From NCBI GenBank assembly GCA_963565915.1, contig OY751485.1, positions 2,604,001 through 2,668,000 of the forward strand: DNA of 64,000 nt. The letters run 5' to 3'. Every line of letters starts with the position of its first letter. Within the stretch, counting starts at the first letter, position 1. Under the pieces are notes generated by a model that saw nothing but the letters and a program-made list of their open reading frames with translations, did no database searches and was not told the DNA's origin. Shown piece after piece: positions 1 through 12,103 of the stretch. The translations under genes were made by a program, and so were the position numbers. Origin of the DNA: Entoloma clypeatum (lineage: Eukaryota > Basidiomycota > Agaricomycetes > Agaricales > Entolomataceae).

Positions 1-325
1 AGTGATCTGCGAATGTCTCGAGTTCGTTGGGGGCGACTCCCGAGGGTGTTGTAGATCGATTTCGGGCATATGGTGGAGGGGTTGAGGCGCCAGGTTTTAG
101 ACGACTGTGAAAGGAAGGAGAGGTTGGGGAAACGCGAAGGCCCTTCGATCGTGGGCTGGTAGGAGGGGTCATTGAAGTAGGGGAAGGAAGATCATAAAGG
201 AGAGTAGGAGAGGCTTGCTGTGAATCAAGCGGCACAGAGCTCGATTTGAATGAAGGCTGTTCAAAACGAAGGGGCGCAGGTGGGGGCCGTGGTCGAGAGG
301 TCTGAAGGCGATAAGACCCCGACAT
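1..325 (-). CDS. 5' end of an unrecognised Pro/Ser-rich protein (partial)
   Basis: An open frame begins with ATG at 325 and runs without a stop through 108 codons to base 1, so only the N-terminus is inside the window. The visible protein is rich in Pro, Ser and Thr with several SP/TP pairs (possible proline-directed kinase sites) and looks disordered. It becomes more acidic and folded-looking at the edge (APNELETFADH). No known domain is visible and no function is assigned. It is divergent from the CSL gene at 1608, with 1.3 kb between start codons. The open frame, codon use and reasonable start context make it likely to be a real first exon. Confidence 0.6.
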   Translation of the reverse strand, partial: MSGSYRLQTSRPRPPPAPLRFEQPSFKSSSVPLDSQQASPTLLYDLPSPTSMTPPTSPRSKGLRVSPTSPSFHSRLKPGASTPPPYARNRSTTPSGVAPNELETFADH

Positions 326-477
326 GAGTGGAGAAGAAACGAGGATAGAATACACTAAGAACAGTTGAGATGATGTATGGTCAGTTGATTTTCGGCAGGA
401 CAATGGTAAAGACCGCGTCGAGGATGGCAGCGAGCAAAGGTCAGACTTGGGTCACACCATTGACGCTTGCACGCCAC

Positions 478-483
478 CACGTG
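478..483. promoter_or_regulatory. CACGTG E-box
   Basis: A perfect CACGTG palindrome lies about 155 bp upstream of the left-edge gene's ATG. In fungi this hexamer is bound by bHLH factors such as Cbf1. A single copy proves little. Confidence 0.25.
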
Positions 484-1486
484 GGCGCAAGCTGATATAT
501 AGTACTGAAACTGAGCATGGAGTAATCGTCTAATACTATCTCCAATTTTGCGCTCGAGCGTCTACCAGAGTACCATATCGACTCGGGAGGGTCTGCTTCC
601 AATGTGTGTTCCCGTCAAGAAATGCCGTCGATATGACTTGACGTCCTGGTTATTGAAGCTACATACTATATGAGCTGAACATGAACGTTGAACCCTTGAA
701 TCCCTTGGAATAATCAGAACAAAGAATATGAACCGGTTCCTGAAGACTTGGGTGAATGAAACATGGACATCGAAATTCAAGGGAGCAACGAATTACCACC
801 ATGTGGAAGGAGGTCCCAATGCCGTCATGATGTACTCGGTGAAGTCCGTCACGGATTGAATTCAGCTTGGGAAAACCCTGCCAGGCCAATGGTATTGGGA
901 CTATGCATAGGGATAAGGCTTGTCCCACGAGGATTTGCGTGGTATGTATAGCACAGGACTTCCAAACGGTCTTTTCTGGCCAAGAGCATGGGTCATCAGA
1001 TCAGTCAACACAAGTCAACAGAAACGCAGAGAAGTCAGTCCGATTGAGAAGCTTCAAAAACTTCCGACAAGGGAAGGGACATGGGCAAGCGAGCGAGCGA
1101 GCGGGTTGAAGAACCCGTTATTCTTGACAGATGTTGATGAGAATGTAGTGAAGCGGAACATATAGAGTATGGCCAGACAAAGTGAAAAAACTCTGCAATT
1201 GCAGAAAATCTGATTCAGGCACATAGTAAATATGTAAGAAAAACCGTTGAATCCTACTTACTTGGTGCCAGATGGTGTGAAAGAAGGCCGCGATTTCTAT
1301 AATAATAATAATAATGATAGTAAGTTGTGTGTAAGTTACTTGCCTTCCGAACCTCGCGCGCGAGGATATTTCGCAGTAGAAACCCGCGATGGGCCGTGTT
1401 ACGGAGGGGGTGGACGGCCCAATGCTGAGCGTTCTGATTGCTAGCTATTGACACCGATTGCACCAGTCACATATACACAGGGGCAG

Positions 1487-1503
1487 TCACCGTGACAGGT
1501 CAC
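1487..1503. promoter_or_regulatory. TCACCGTGACAGGTCAC motif
   Basis: A 17-bp string of overlapping TCAC/GTGA half-sites lies about 105 bp upstream of the CSL start codon. Nearly the same string recurs at 58936-58952 upstream of another gene. A transcription-factor site is possible but unproven. Confidence 0.3.
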
Positions 1504-1607
1504 TTCGCGCCTCATCCACTACCAAGTACAAGTTACTTCCTCCCTCGTCCGACCCCGCTGGAACTCAATCTTCCAGATTCCAGACGGCCAGTCGTCGGGA
1601 CGGCAAG

Positions 1608-4600
1608 ATGTCGCTCGACTTCTCTACCAGCTCGCATCAGAGCCTTTACTCCCAGTCTGACATCGACTCTCCTTACCATCTCCCCCCCACTGAATCGAAT
1701 TCTGAGGGGATCGATACTCCTGACCACCCGAATTACGATATCTTTCCTGGGTCCTCTTCCAGCTCTTTCTCCTCCAGCCGTTATCGTACAAACGCGTCGT
1801 CGTCATCTTCTCTAGGTCCCAACTATGGTTTGCCTTCTGATGGGCTCTACTCTCATCCGCCGTACGGTGACTCCGTGCCATCCTTTGGCCCTTCCAACGG
1901 TAATCCATATGATATGATCAGCAGTCTTCCTTCATCTTATGGCAGTGGCAAAGCATCTCCCCTGACCCCCAGTGATCCAGCTGGTGGCCTTCACCACCTA
2001 TCTCCCTTCCCTCCTTCCGGCAGCAAAGAATTTCCTCAAGCTTTTCCTGACATGCCGGATCGTCGCTTACCTCCTGCAGGCTTCGCACCTGATTTGATTG
2101 AAGACTATGGTATTGGAGGCATGAATGGGACGCCCCCGTATCCTCCACCTCCCCTTCATCAATATTCAGACCGTTTGGGCCGCTTCCATCCATCCAGTCA
2201 TACCCCCAGTACCCCGTCTCATGTGTCATCTGGGTCTGGTCCAGATATTCTACGGGGCATCTCGCCACATGCAACACATTCGTTTAGAGACGGCGGAGTT
2301 CAAGGCTACGAGGATATTCCTCATTATCTAGGCGCCAATGATTTATCACTTCGTATGCCTGCTGTCGACGAGACTATGGCGCGTATGAAGCTCCAGGGTC
2401 ACCCAATAATGGGCACTTCCAATGATTTGCAAACCTTCATACGGTAAGCATCAGCTTCAATGCCTCCATCATGTCTACGCTGATCTGTTAATGGCTTCAT
2501 GAGGCCTTATCTCGATCAGTACGTTAGGACTCCCAATCGCCTTGCTTTTGGCGAGAGGACAGTCATTGTCATGTCAAGCAAGGTCGCACAGAAATCTTAT
2601 GGAACTGAAAAACGGTTCGTTATTTTGGTTGCCCTCTTCTTGTTTCTTGTCGTGATCCGTGGTTCCTCTAGATTCCTTTGCCCACCTCCGACTGCTATCA
2701 TGATTGGCAATTCTTGGTGGACTGATGTGGTCCGCAGAGGAGAGGACCCCAAAATGTGCCCTCCTCGTGTAGTTGTTTCCATCTCCGGCGAGCCTGTGCC
2801 TCAAGAAGGCACCATTGAGTGGACAGGTTCATCAGGTAAATCATTTGATGCGAATGATCCGCCGACGGGCACTACGTATATCGGACGTTGTGTTGGAAAG
2901 CAACTCTTCATCTCTGATGTCGATGAAAAAAAGAAGAAGGTTGAAGCACTTGTCAAAATCACCGCTCCTGCATCAGACGATGAACTTGAACGAGTTGTCG
3001 GCGTGTTTCCCAGCCGCCCGATCAAGGTCATCAGTAAACCAAGCAAAAAACGACAAAGCGCCAAAAACCTTGAGCGTGAGTGTAATCTGATTCTTTTAGA
3101 CCGTGCCTGCCCGATTGTGAACCATTGAAATATCCAGTTTGTATCAATCATGGCTCTACAATTTCCTTGTTCCATCGCCTTCGTTCACAAACTGTTTCCA
3201 CAAAGTATCTTTGTGTCTCTGGCTCTGGCTCTTCATTCAAAGGTTCCGATGGTGCACCACTGATGGGTCTCGACCAACGATCTCGATCAACCACACCTTC
3301 ATTCATCGCTCGAACAGCTAGTTGGGGTGAGGCCTCCTGCGCCTTTTTTTTTAGACATTCTTCCTCACGTTTTTCGCAGATCCATTCGTCATGTACATTG
3401 TAGACGTGAATAAACCAGCGGGCAGAATCGATGCACCCCCGCCGCCACCACCTCACCCTGATTACCCATCTCCTCCTCCCAATGCGATCTCATTCTCGAG
3501 CAATGGTTCGCAGATACCCATCTACTATAATCAGACTGTCGTTTTACAGTGCTTGACGTCTGGTGTCGTCAGCCCTGTTTTAATCATCAGAAAAGTCGAT
3601 CACCAGACGACTGTCGTCGGTGGTGGCCTGCAAGAAGGCGCCAAGGGAGTTGTTGACCATTACTGCTCACCCGGAGAAGTCTGTGGCGATCCTGTTTCGC
3701 AACTTCACAAAATTGCATTTGAAGTCTATGACAGCACGAAAGGCATGCCAGAACCTGGCACACCTGGAATCACGGGGGCTTTCCTGTCTTGTATGGGCGA
3801 GAAGGTTAACACTTACCGCCCCATTGATGGTCGGGCTTGGAATACTAACAATCAGGGGACCGGATCTAACTCACCTGCTCTTCCTGGTTCACCGATTACA
3901 TCGAATGGTTCCTCTACTGGCAGTGATTACTTTGGGTATGGTACAGCAGGCAGCGAACCGGCCTCACCCTCGGCATCGGAATTCCTTTCTCATGATGGGG
4001 GTCGTGTAAAAAAGAAGCGATCCACGTCTAGTGCGGGTGGCATTTCTAAAGGTGTCGGAAAAGGCCGCCGTAGACCAAGTTCCGCCGGGTCAGTCTCGTC
4101 AAATAAACGGGGCTCGTCCAGTGACGGTAGCGCGTCATCCGGTGCACTCTGGCAGGTCGATATCGGCGAGACCAGCGTCTGGACTATCGTTGGCACAGGT
4201 AAGGAGAGGTTGTCATATTACTTCAGACTCTCAAACCTTGTTCCGCAGACCAAGTCCGGTATAATTTCTACGTCCCTCCTGTTCTCTTCGACAAACAGCA
4301 TGCTCCCCAAACGGGTTCATTTCCTATACCCTCGAAACCCGTAACTCCATTCCCAGGTGTTGTCAAATACCTCCCGCCCGATCGCGCTGCTGAGGCGCCC
4401 AAACCCAATTGTGCATCATCTCGTGCCATACTGTCCAAACCAAGCCCTCATGTATCAAAGATGTTGACAGTTTATGGAGAGAACTTGTCCAAAACTGATG
4501 CTATCAGCGTCTTTTTTGGCTGCGAGCCTTCGCCCTACGTCGAGGTCCGCTGTACCGAAGTACTTGGTTGTCTGCCGCCAGACTCACAACCGACTAAGCG

Positions 4601-4664
4601 TCGTCCTATCATCTTAATTCGTTCCGACGGCGTCGTATTCCCATCTAATACCATGTATCCCTAG
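1608..4664 (+). CDS. CSL-family transcription factor (CBF1/Su(H)/Lag-1; fungal Cbf11/Cbf12 type)
   Basis: Exons 1608-2443, 2504-2614, 2672-3075, 3138-3326, 3380-4198 and 4249-4664 give 924 aa. The first ~278 residues are Ser/Pro-rich and disordered. The RHR-N DNA-binding part follows, with VAQKSYGTEKRFLCPPP formed across two exon junctions near residue 307. The beta-trefoil signature SLFHRLRSQTVSTKY lies near 460-475. The long insert after the trefoil (GSNSP/KKKRS-rich) is typical of fungal class members. A C-terminal TIG/RHR-C segment begins near residue 857 (MLTVYGENLSKTDA). CSL proteins bind GTG(G/A)GAA-type sites. In fungi, which lack Notch, they regulate adhesion, cell cycle and lipid genes. 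The start was chosen because it begins the Ser-rich exon in a good context. The family call is very secure; the Cbf11 versus Cbf12 class is not. Confidence 0.93.
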
Positions 4665-4994
4665 TGTCGTGCTTTGGCTTCAAAGTCTCGCGACTTTCTG
4701 CACATGCTTTGCTCTCTTTTCTCTTCGTGCTTTCATTGGAGCTAGATGCTATTGCTGCTGAATCGTTATATACCGGATGTATCTGTGACTATTACTAGAA
4801 TGAGTATGTATGGAATTTATTGTGGATCGTAGAATTTCCGTACTTGTGAGTACTTACCCGCAGTGTTCCCGGTCAGGAACAAGTGGGTCATTGGTGGGTA
4901 GGAACCGGCGTTATGATAAAGTTGGAAAATCACGGTCGAGAGCTCTAGCTTGGCTCGAGCGCTACACACACTAGCGCTCACGCACTTCCCGACC

Positions 4995-5681
4995 ATGACC
5001 ATGAATATGTCAGGTTATGTCTCTCATATATCCGACCAAGTCTCACAGGGAATTCCCTTTCCTCGTCTTCTTTGGAAGTACTACGTTGAATACCTATGGA
5101 ATTATCAACATAATTCCTGGGTAGCCAGGACTGCATCGACTTGTCGAGTTCTTGCAATTCTCATCAGCCTTCCGATCGTCGTTTTAGCTTTGTTGGTAAT
5201 GCATGTCCTTCCGTCTAATTGCTGCGTAAATTGATACCAGCAATAGGATATTTCATCCTATCTAATCGCGCGGACGCTCGGTGTCATTGACGACGTCAAG
5301 GCATCAACTAGTGATACTGTCACTCTTTGCCAAACCTCAAGTCCACCAGCCATCCTTATCGGCTCGTCCACACCACCATCTCAATCTGAAACTCCCTCCG
5401 ACAATATCATTGGAGAACAGCTTTCCCGTCAAAACAATTCCTCCAATCAGCTCTCTCAGTCTTTGACGGGTTCTGACACCCTTAACTACATTGGTGCATC
5501 GCTGCCACATGCATTTTATGCTTCAGAGGACAATGACTTGAAGCTTTCGGGTGTCGGTGTGTTCTCACCAGCAAGTTCACGACCGCCTTCTCCTAGCTCC
5601 GAGGATGGCTCCAGGCATGGGTTGGAGGGTACCCTTCGGCAACGACCCAGACAGAAAGCCGCAGACGAGCATTCTGGATAG
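4995..5681 (+). CDS. small single-pass membrane protein, function unknown
   Basis: Two exons, 4995-5195 and 5247-5681, encode 211 aa. The acceptor at 5246 was preferred because the nearer AG at 5240 leads straight to a stop. Residues ~50-75 (RVLAILISLPIVVLALL, continuing across the junction) form one transmembrane helix. The N-terminus is short and aromatic, and the C-terminal ~135 residues are Ser/Pro-rich and disordered. No family is recognised. It lies 113 bp from the convergent ESA1 stop. The frame is clean and the intron normal, so it is probably real. Confidence 0.65.
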
Positions 5682-5791
5682 AATCCTCCAACTACATAGT
5701 AAGTCCATGGATTAGAGGACAACAAATCTATTGCTAATATATCAAAATACAATGTCATAGTCAAACTCCCGTACGAATTTACCATCTCGAA

Positions 5792-7627
5792 TTACCAGCC
5801 AAACCGTAGTTGATCTCGAGTAAACACAGGTGGCTTCCATCTTAGACATTCGGAATGAATACGCCGTCGCTGCTTTGCCTGAGTTTTTTGATATTTTTCT
5901 AGGATGGCATTGTTAAGACAAATTATGTGCTGCCCTTTATAATGTTTGAACAGCTGCAACGTCATACACCTTAAAAAAGCATTTGTAAACATAAGCCCCC
6001 AGATGCCGCAAAAGACGCACGTATTCATAATGTCTGCATGAGTAATAGACGTCTTCTGAGCAATGTCGTCAATGCTCAATTCACCCTCTGGCGTGTTGAG
6101 AAGGAGGTCTATAATGGTTTCGCCCCAATATGCGCGATATCCTAGTAAGCCGAGGTCACTCAAGGGCTTCTCTGGGCTGCCCAACTTAGCCTCCTTTTTG
6201 CTGAGCTCGTAAGAAAATTCAATGAGTAGCCTCCCATATCCATGCCTTTGATGCTGGGGTAGTGTCAGAATACAAGCAACGTTGTAATTCTCGGCCGATT
6301 CCTTTTCTTTCGAAAAATAACCTATGACATGGCAGCCCATGGAATCCCGTTTGCACTTTGATACTCTCAGTCCGGCGGTTCGTGCTGGGCGATGGGATAC
6401 TTACCATAACATAATACATGAACGGTGTGACATCATAATACAAGGTTTTACTGAAAGGAAGGGGGGAAATGAGTGGTATGTTTTATTCCGATCGAAAAGT
6501 AAGATACTGACTGATCAAGAAAACATTTCGACAATAGACTCAAGTTCCGGCACCAAGTGAGTTGTCGTTTTCCATCGATTTCGAAGAACGAAATATCTTC
6601 ATCTCGGTATATTTCATTCCCAGGCGGGTGCATCATCATGCATCGCTGGCGATGTCGGGAAAGCATCATGGAGGACGGGAAAAAAGAAAGGCAGAACTCG
6701 CAGATGTATAGCACGGGGAGGTGAGCGTATTCTTTAGGATAAGGGCTGAAGTACCAGGCATCAACTTCATGTTTTCCAATTTGAAGACGATTCAGATTCT
6801 TGACGCGAGCAATTTCTGATACCGACTGGGTCATTGAGCCAGAGGTTCGGAGTTTCTCTATTTCTTGTTCTTTGCTGAAGGTGGATTGAGACTGCTGCGA
6901 CATGACTTCGCTGAGCTCAAAAGTCTGTACTTCGCCATCCTCGTCAACGTCCATCTCGCCTTCAGCATCGACATCCTCGTCGTCTAAAGGTTCTTCCTCT
7001 TCCTCCTCTTCCTCTTCCTCGTCCTCGAAGCGATGTTTGCGTTTCAAAGACGTAGGGGCAGGTGAAGGTGATGCGGAATAGTCGAGTGGAATTGTGGGTG
7101 TAGAAGGTCCGGGCGTGGGCGAGGCAGCGAAAGCAGCATTTGTCGTCGCCTTCTTCAAAAGAGAGCGAGGCGCTTTTCCTGGAGCCTTTTGAACGGGAGC
7201 AGGTCCCTTCTTACCACCAGTAACTTTCGGGCGAGGCCATTCAAGTTCACGAGTTAACACGAGGCGTGAACCCGGAACCCATTCATCCAGACGTTTGTTG
7301 AATGCATCCCAGTGAACAAAGTATTCCAACTGATCTTCCAGTTTCATTTCAGCGTCCTCGTTTTTAAGATTCCCCCGGTGTACATAGGAGGTCGAGGGTC
7401 TATCTCGAATGGAGAGGACTTCTGCCAACCTCTCCTCTTCCTCGCCGTCTGGGCCGGGACGACGGATAAAGATTTTACAACCCACAGAAACTGTCTGCCA
7501 TGGAAATCCATAAATGACAATGTTCGAATGGAATAACAGGCACCTGAATGCTGTATGTTCCTCCTGGTGTGATGACAGGGGAAATTCCATCTCCAACGTT
7601 TGGCGTTGTTGGTGGTGGTGGCCCCAT
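5792..7627 (-). CDS. ESA1: MYST histone acetyltransferase Esa1 (Tip60/KAT5), NuA4 catalytic subunit
   Basis: Exons 7627-7544, 7494-6512, 6450-6405 and 6355-5792 give 558 aa. A Tudor-knot/chromo-barrel lies at residues ~30-115. It is followed by an acidic, glutamate-rich disordered linker. The MYST zinc finger (LYICEFC...HRQRC, C2HC) is near 290-315. The acetyl-CoA site QHQRHGYGRLL is near 405-416, with the active-site Cys of VACILTLP near 398 and the conserved Glu near 427. The last intron was placed so that YVM joins CKRDSMGCHVIGYF, as in other Esa1 proteins. Esa1 acetylates histone H4 and H2A.Z in NuA4 and is normally essential. Its ATG is only 58 bp from that of the divergent DBP7. Confidence 0.95.
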
Positions 7628-7685
7628 CCTCCTGGCGGTTTATGGTGAAGAGTGGTCTGCTGACTCAGCAAGATATCAGGCTATC

Positions 7686-10209
7686 ATGGACGACGACCTT
7701 GTGCTTAATCTCACTGTGGACGACCAGATATCCTTGAAACAGGCAAATCTCAAGAAAGGTGGTCGGTGGACGGATAGGCGGGTTTCATTTCTGATGCCCA
7801 TGTTTTGATTTTCAGTGAACGTTCTCGCAGGCTCAAGGCAAAGAGAGTCGTGAAACGCAAGACGAGGACTGGCGATAACCCCGTGAACCCGTATGTGCCC
7901 ACAGGAAACGGAGACCACCACATTGCAAAGCGAGCCCGTCAAGAACCATCCGCAACCACCAAGGCGCCGCAAACACCCGTCCACTTCACGAGACCAACGC
8001 AGATAATATCTTCCCTCTTTTCTTACAATCCCAAGGTAGAGGAACCTGCCCCCACTGCTCGAGTTCCGACTCTTCCCAGCAATGCACCGTTGGCGGATTC
8101 GTCGACCTTCGCTGGGCTAGGTCTTGATCCGCTATTGGTCGCACATCTGAAGACGAAAATGAAGATCATGCAACCGACTTCTATACAGCGCTCGGCATTG
8201 CCGACCCTCCTCCCAAGCTCTTCGAGCCAGATGGATGGAAGGGACGTCTTCATCCAAGCTCAAACTGGATCAGGAAAGACGTTGTCGTTCCTTCTTCCCA
8301 TTCTTCAGGACCTCCTTTCATTGAGTTCCCTCTCCTACATCGATCGATCTATTGGTACTTTGGCAATAATAATCGCACCCACGCGGGAATTAGCAAAGCA
8401 GATATCTGACGTCCTAGAAACATTACTTCAGCTGCGTCTACGGCAGGAAGATGAACCCGCCGAAAACTCTACCACCTCACCTACGCGACTGACACGTTGG
8501 TTGGTCTCGGGATTGCTTACAGGAGGTGCCACACGCACCCATGAGAAGTCGCGTCTTCGGAAGGGCGTACCTATCCTCGTTTCGACGCCTGGACGACTTT
8601 TGGATCATCTTCAGAACACATCATCTTTCAGCGTCGCAAAATGTCGCTGGCTGGTTCTTGACGAAGCCGACAGACTGATGGACCTAGGTTTCGAAGAGAC
8701 CATTACCGGGATTCTAAAAGCTCTGGAGGGGCGGCGGAAACTCGCCCTGAAAGCCATAGAAGAGGGGCAAAGCATGGAGGTGGGTGGATGGGATTGGAAA
8801 CGACGCCGGCGAACGATCTTATGCTCTGCAACCATTCAAGAAAAGGTCCAAAAGCTGGCTGGCACGACATTAGTGACTCCAGTAATGATCAAAGCGACAG
8901 AAGTGGACAAGCCTTCCACAGCGACGGCTGATTCAGTGGAAGGCGATAAACTGCGTACCGATACTGGAACGGAAAACTTCACCCCTCCATCCCAGCTTGT
9001 ACAAAAATACGTCGTCGCTCCTCTCAAACTTCGCCTGGTTGCACTGGTTGCTTTACTTCGTTCGCTGATTTCTCAGGCGTCAAACCGTCCTGGCATCAAG
9101 ATCATAGTTTTTTTCAGCTGCACCGACTCTGTAGATTTCCACTGGAATCTTTTTGCAGGTTCAAACATGGACGAAGGTGATGACTTTGGGCCGGCTCGGG
9201 AAACCTCTGACACAAATGGTGAAAGGAGCCAGGAGTCGGGAAAGATCGCCGTGAAAAGCTCAGTCTTTCCCGACACATCCATCTATCGCCTCCATGGTTC
9301 TCTCCCGACGCAAACTCGCATCCTTTCCTTGCGAGGTTTTTCGAAAGGAAAAGATGGATCTTCCAAGACACAGACGTCCTCGATTCTCTTCTGTACGTCC
9401 GTTGCATCGCGCGGTCTCGACTTGCCTCTCGTCCGTGCAGTCGTTCAGTATGATTTGCCCACTGAAGGTGGTGTAAACGAATACATACATCGAGTTGGCC
9501 GTACAGCTCGGGCAGGAAAAGGTGGAGAAGGGTGGAGTGTCATTTCCCCAAGTGAGACGGAGTGGGTAAAATGGGTCGAGGACCAAATGCAGGGTACAGA
9601 AAAGACTCGTACCTCTGGCGACGATGTGAGAACTAGCGGCCTCAGCGGGGTAGGCGTGGAACACATCCTCAGAGCCGGGTTTGGCGGGGGAGGGTCTGAA
9701 TACGAAAGCCGGGCAACGGATGTTCAGCTGTCATTCGAACGTTGGGTAGTACGAGACAAGGAAGTCAGTCACACTTTCTCTCCTTTCAAACTTGACATCG
9801 TTGACTAGAAAGATAGAACGCGGCCCTCGCCCGCAAGGCATACACTTCACACATGAGGGCCTATGCCACCCATCCTTCAAACGAAAAGCACATATTCCAT
9901 ATACGGCATCTTCACCTTGGACATCTGGCTAAATCCTTTGCCCTGCGTGATGCGCCATCTTCAGCGACTGCTGGTGTTCGCAAGTCAAAGGCAGATTCTA
10001 GATCGCGTAATCACATGGCAGCGAAGGAGCTGAAGTACAAGAAAAATGAAGAAAAGCAGATAGGCGATGCTGAACGACGCATGCAGGCTGTCGTACGAGA
10101 ACAGGGTCGCTTGACGAAGAAGAGAGGCATCATGATGAGCAGTGGATCGTCTGAATTCCAGATTGCGGATGGTTACACATTAGAGAAACTTGTCCAAACG
10201 TCACGGTGA
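7686..10209 (+). CDS. DBP7: DEAD-box RNA helicase Dbp7 (DDX31), 60S ribosome biogenesis
   Basis: Three exons: 7686 to 7777 (or 7765), 7816-9763 and 9817-10209, about 806-810 aa. The Q-motif region, AQTGSGKT (Walker A, ~180), [13 protein letters not shown] (~315), SAT (~367) and [13 protein letters not shown] (~588) are all present. The C-terminal extension ([17 protein letters not shown], then HLGHLAKSF) is the Dbp7 hallmark and appears only after splicing at 9764-9816. Dbp7 acts in the nucleolus on early pre-60S particles. The first intron is uncertain. A GC donor at 7778 keeps the conserved GGRWTD motif but makes a 38-nt intron. A GT donor at 7766 makes a usual 50-nt intron but loses WTD. 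Both keep the frame. Confidence 0.94.
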
Positions 10210-10434
10210 TGTTCAAGTTGGCGACGACTGGACGGAATGTACTGTATACACCACCGTGGATATTTGGTGGTATGCTCTTTGCTTTCAGAGCGACTCAGTT
10301 TGATTTGGGGTGAACTTGGATTTTTGAATTTATAGCCAAAGTCTTGGTAAAACTATGTTTCTCACGAGGGAATGCGTGAAATTCGGAAATTGCACACATT
10401 GCCACGTCGTCTCTAACTTCAACTTCTGACCTCA

Positions 10435-12003
10435 ATGTTCGGTCGTATATCCCTTACTCTCATTGTCATTTCCATTGCCGCGTTCTTTTGCGCGCAGTCT
10501 GTCGAGGCAGCCAAAGGTCCCAGAATTACCCACCGGATCTACTTCGACATTCAGCATGGTTCGAAAGCCTTGGGACGAAGTATGTTTGGTTCTCATGCTT
10601 TCTAGACTTCTGTCAATGTTTCTGGCAGTTACCATAGGACTCTACGGAGGGGTCCGTCGATGACTTTTGTGCACCAAAGTGGGAAATCTCATCATCATAT
10701 TAAGTAGACTGTTCCCAAGACTGTCGAGAACTTCCGCGCTTTGGCTACTGGCAAGAACAAGAACGGAGAGGAGCTTGGCTATGGTTACAAAGGATCAAAA
10801 TTCCACAGAGTTATCAAGGATTTCATGTGAGTCCTGCACTTTACACTACTGGAGACACTTCCGAATGTACACCGCCTTTAGGATTCAAGGAGGTGACTTT
10901 AGTGAGTCTCTTCGAGTCTCGTATAAACCATCCCGCCCTCAAGCGGTTGACTCCAGCCAAGGGGGACGGTACCGGTGGAAAGGTAGGGTAAACTCGAGCA
11001 CTACGAAGGTTCGCCTCACGAGTTCTTCTGTAGTCCATCTATGGCGACAGGTTCGCCGATGAGAACTTGTGTGTTGGCCTCCTTCTATAAGTAGACGAGA
11101 GGCTCATAGCAATAGTAAACTTCGCCATGCCGGCCCTGGTACACTCTCGATGGCCAACGCAGGGAAGGATACGAACGGTTAGTCTTAGTTGGACTTTCTT
11201 TGTTCCCTAAGCTCAGCGCACGATACGCAGGCTCTCAATTCGTGAATCAATCATGATCTATATTGTTTGCTCGAGCTGACCTTGGTTATCTTTGTTCAGT
11301 TTATTTGCACTGTTGTGACAGGCTGGCTGGACGGAAAACACGTATGTGTCGGACCACACTTTACCACGGAGACAAATAATGACACACGGTCTTAGGTTGT
11401 TTTTGGCAAGGTTCTTGAAGGGATGGACGTCGTCCACGCAATCGGCACGTCGTGTTTCATAAACGCGAGTTATTTACTCACTTTATCGCGCTATAGAGAA
11501 TGTCGCTAAAGGCCGGAATGACCGTCCCGTCGAAGATATCGTTATCGCGGATTCAGGCGAGGTGCGGTTGCCTGTCAAAATTGTTTCCCGATTGTTGAAC
11601 ATGTTTTCTGCAGCTTATAATCGAGGCCGAGACCACAACTTCAAACGCAGCTGAGGTACCTACTCACGTTGAGCTTTGAAGAGCTCTATCTATGCAAAAT
11701 GATTACCATACGAATAAAAACACGGTTGCTTGTTAACAGGACTTAACGAATGGCGTCACTGAAACTACGGTTCAACCGCCTAACTCTGTGACATCCTCGC
11801 ATGATTCAGAGACGACAATTCAAGCACAGAAACCGTCTTCTCCCATTCCTCCGTTTGGGACGGTCCTTTTCGCCTTGGGTTTCACAGGCTCGATAGTGGT
11901 TGCATTCATGTGGTTCAACGGCCCTCGATATGTGCGGCGTGTGCTGTGTGGAAAGCACATTCGTTACCGCAGACTTGATACTGAGGGGGGCATGGAACCG
12001 TAA
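10435..12003 (+). CDS. ER cyclophilin (peptidyl-prolyl isomerase B type) with C-terminal membrane anchor
   Basis: Thirteen exons (10435-10579, 10629-10651, 10708-10826, 10882-10901, 10957-10982, 11034-11068, 11116-11177, 11231-11241, 11300-11341, 11396-11444, 11497-11561, 11614-11655, 11740-12003) give 300 aa. A signal peptide ([18 protein letters not shown]) is followed by a full cyclophilin domain (~32-205). It contains [27 protein letters not shown] and the active-site Trp in [17 protein letters not shown]. After a Ser/Thr linker, a hydrophobic helix lies at ~251-272 with a short basic tail ([16 protein letters not shown]). It probably assists folding in the secretory pathway as an ER-anchored prolyl isomerase. 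Exon 8 has only 11 nt, and intron 10 (11445-11496) requires a GC donor to keep [14 protein letters not shown] in frame. Confidence 0.9.
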
Positions 12004-12103
12004 AGTCCTTTGAAGCGTAAGATATCTTGTAAATCTTGCTGGGTATAATATAGAATATTGAGGTTTATGTGTCATGTGACCGCAGTACTCAGTACGGCTC
12101 ACC

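Larger units (their letters stand above)
326..1607. other. intergenic region / divergent promoter
   Basis: This 1.28 kb separates the left-edge gene from the CSL gene. It holds a CACGTG at 478-483, a short GCGA repeat near 1087-1102, an (ATA)n tract near 1298-1316 and a TCAC/GTGAC motif at 1487-1503. Short open frames here show no recognisable protein. The size fits promoters plus a long 5' leader for the CSL factor. Confidence 0.6.

Noticed and set aside
6987..7023. CTCTTCCTC repeats
   Set aside because: They encode the acidic Glu run of the Esa1 linker, not an independent repeat element.
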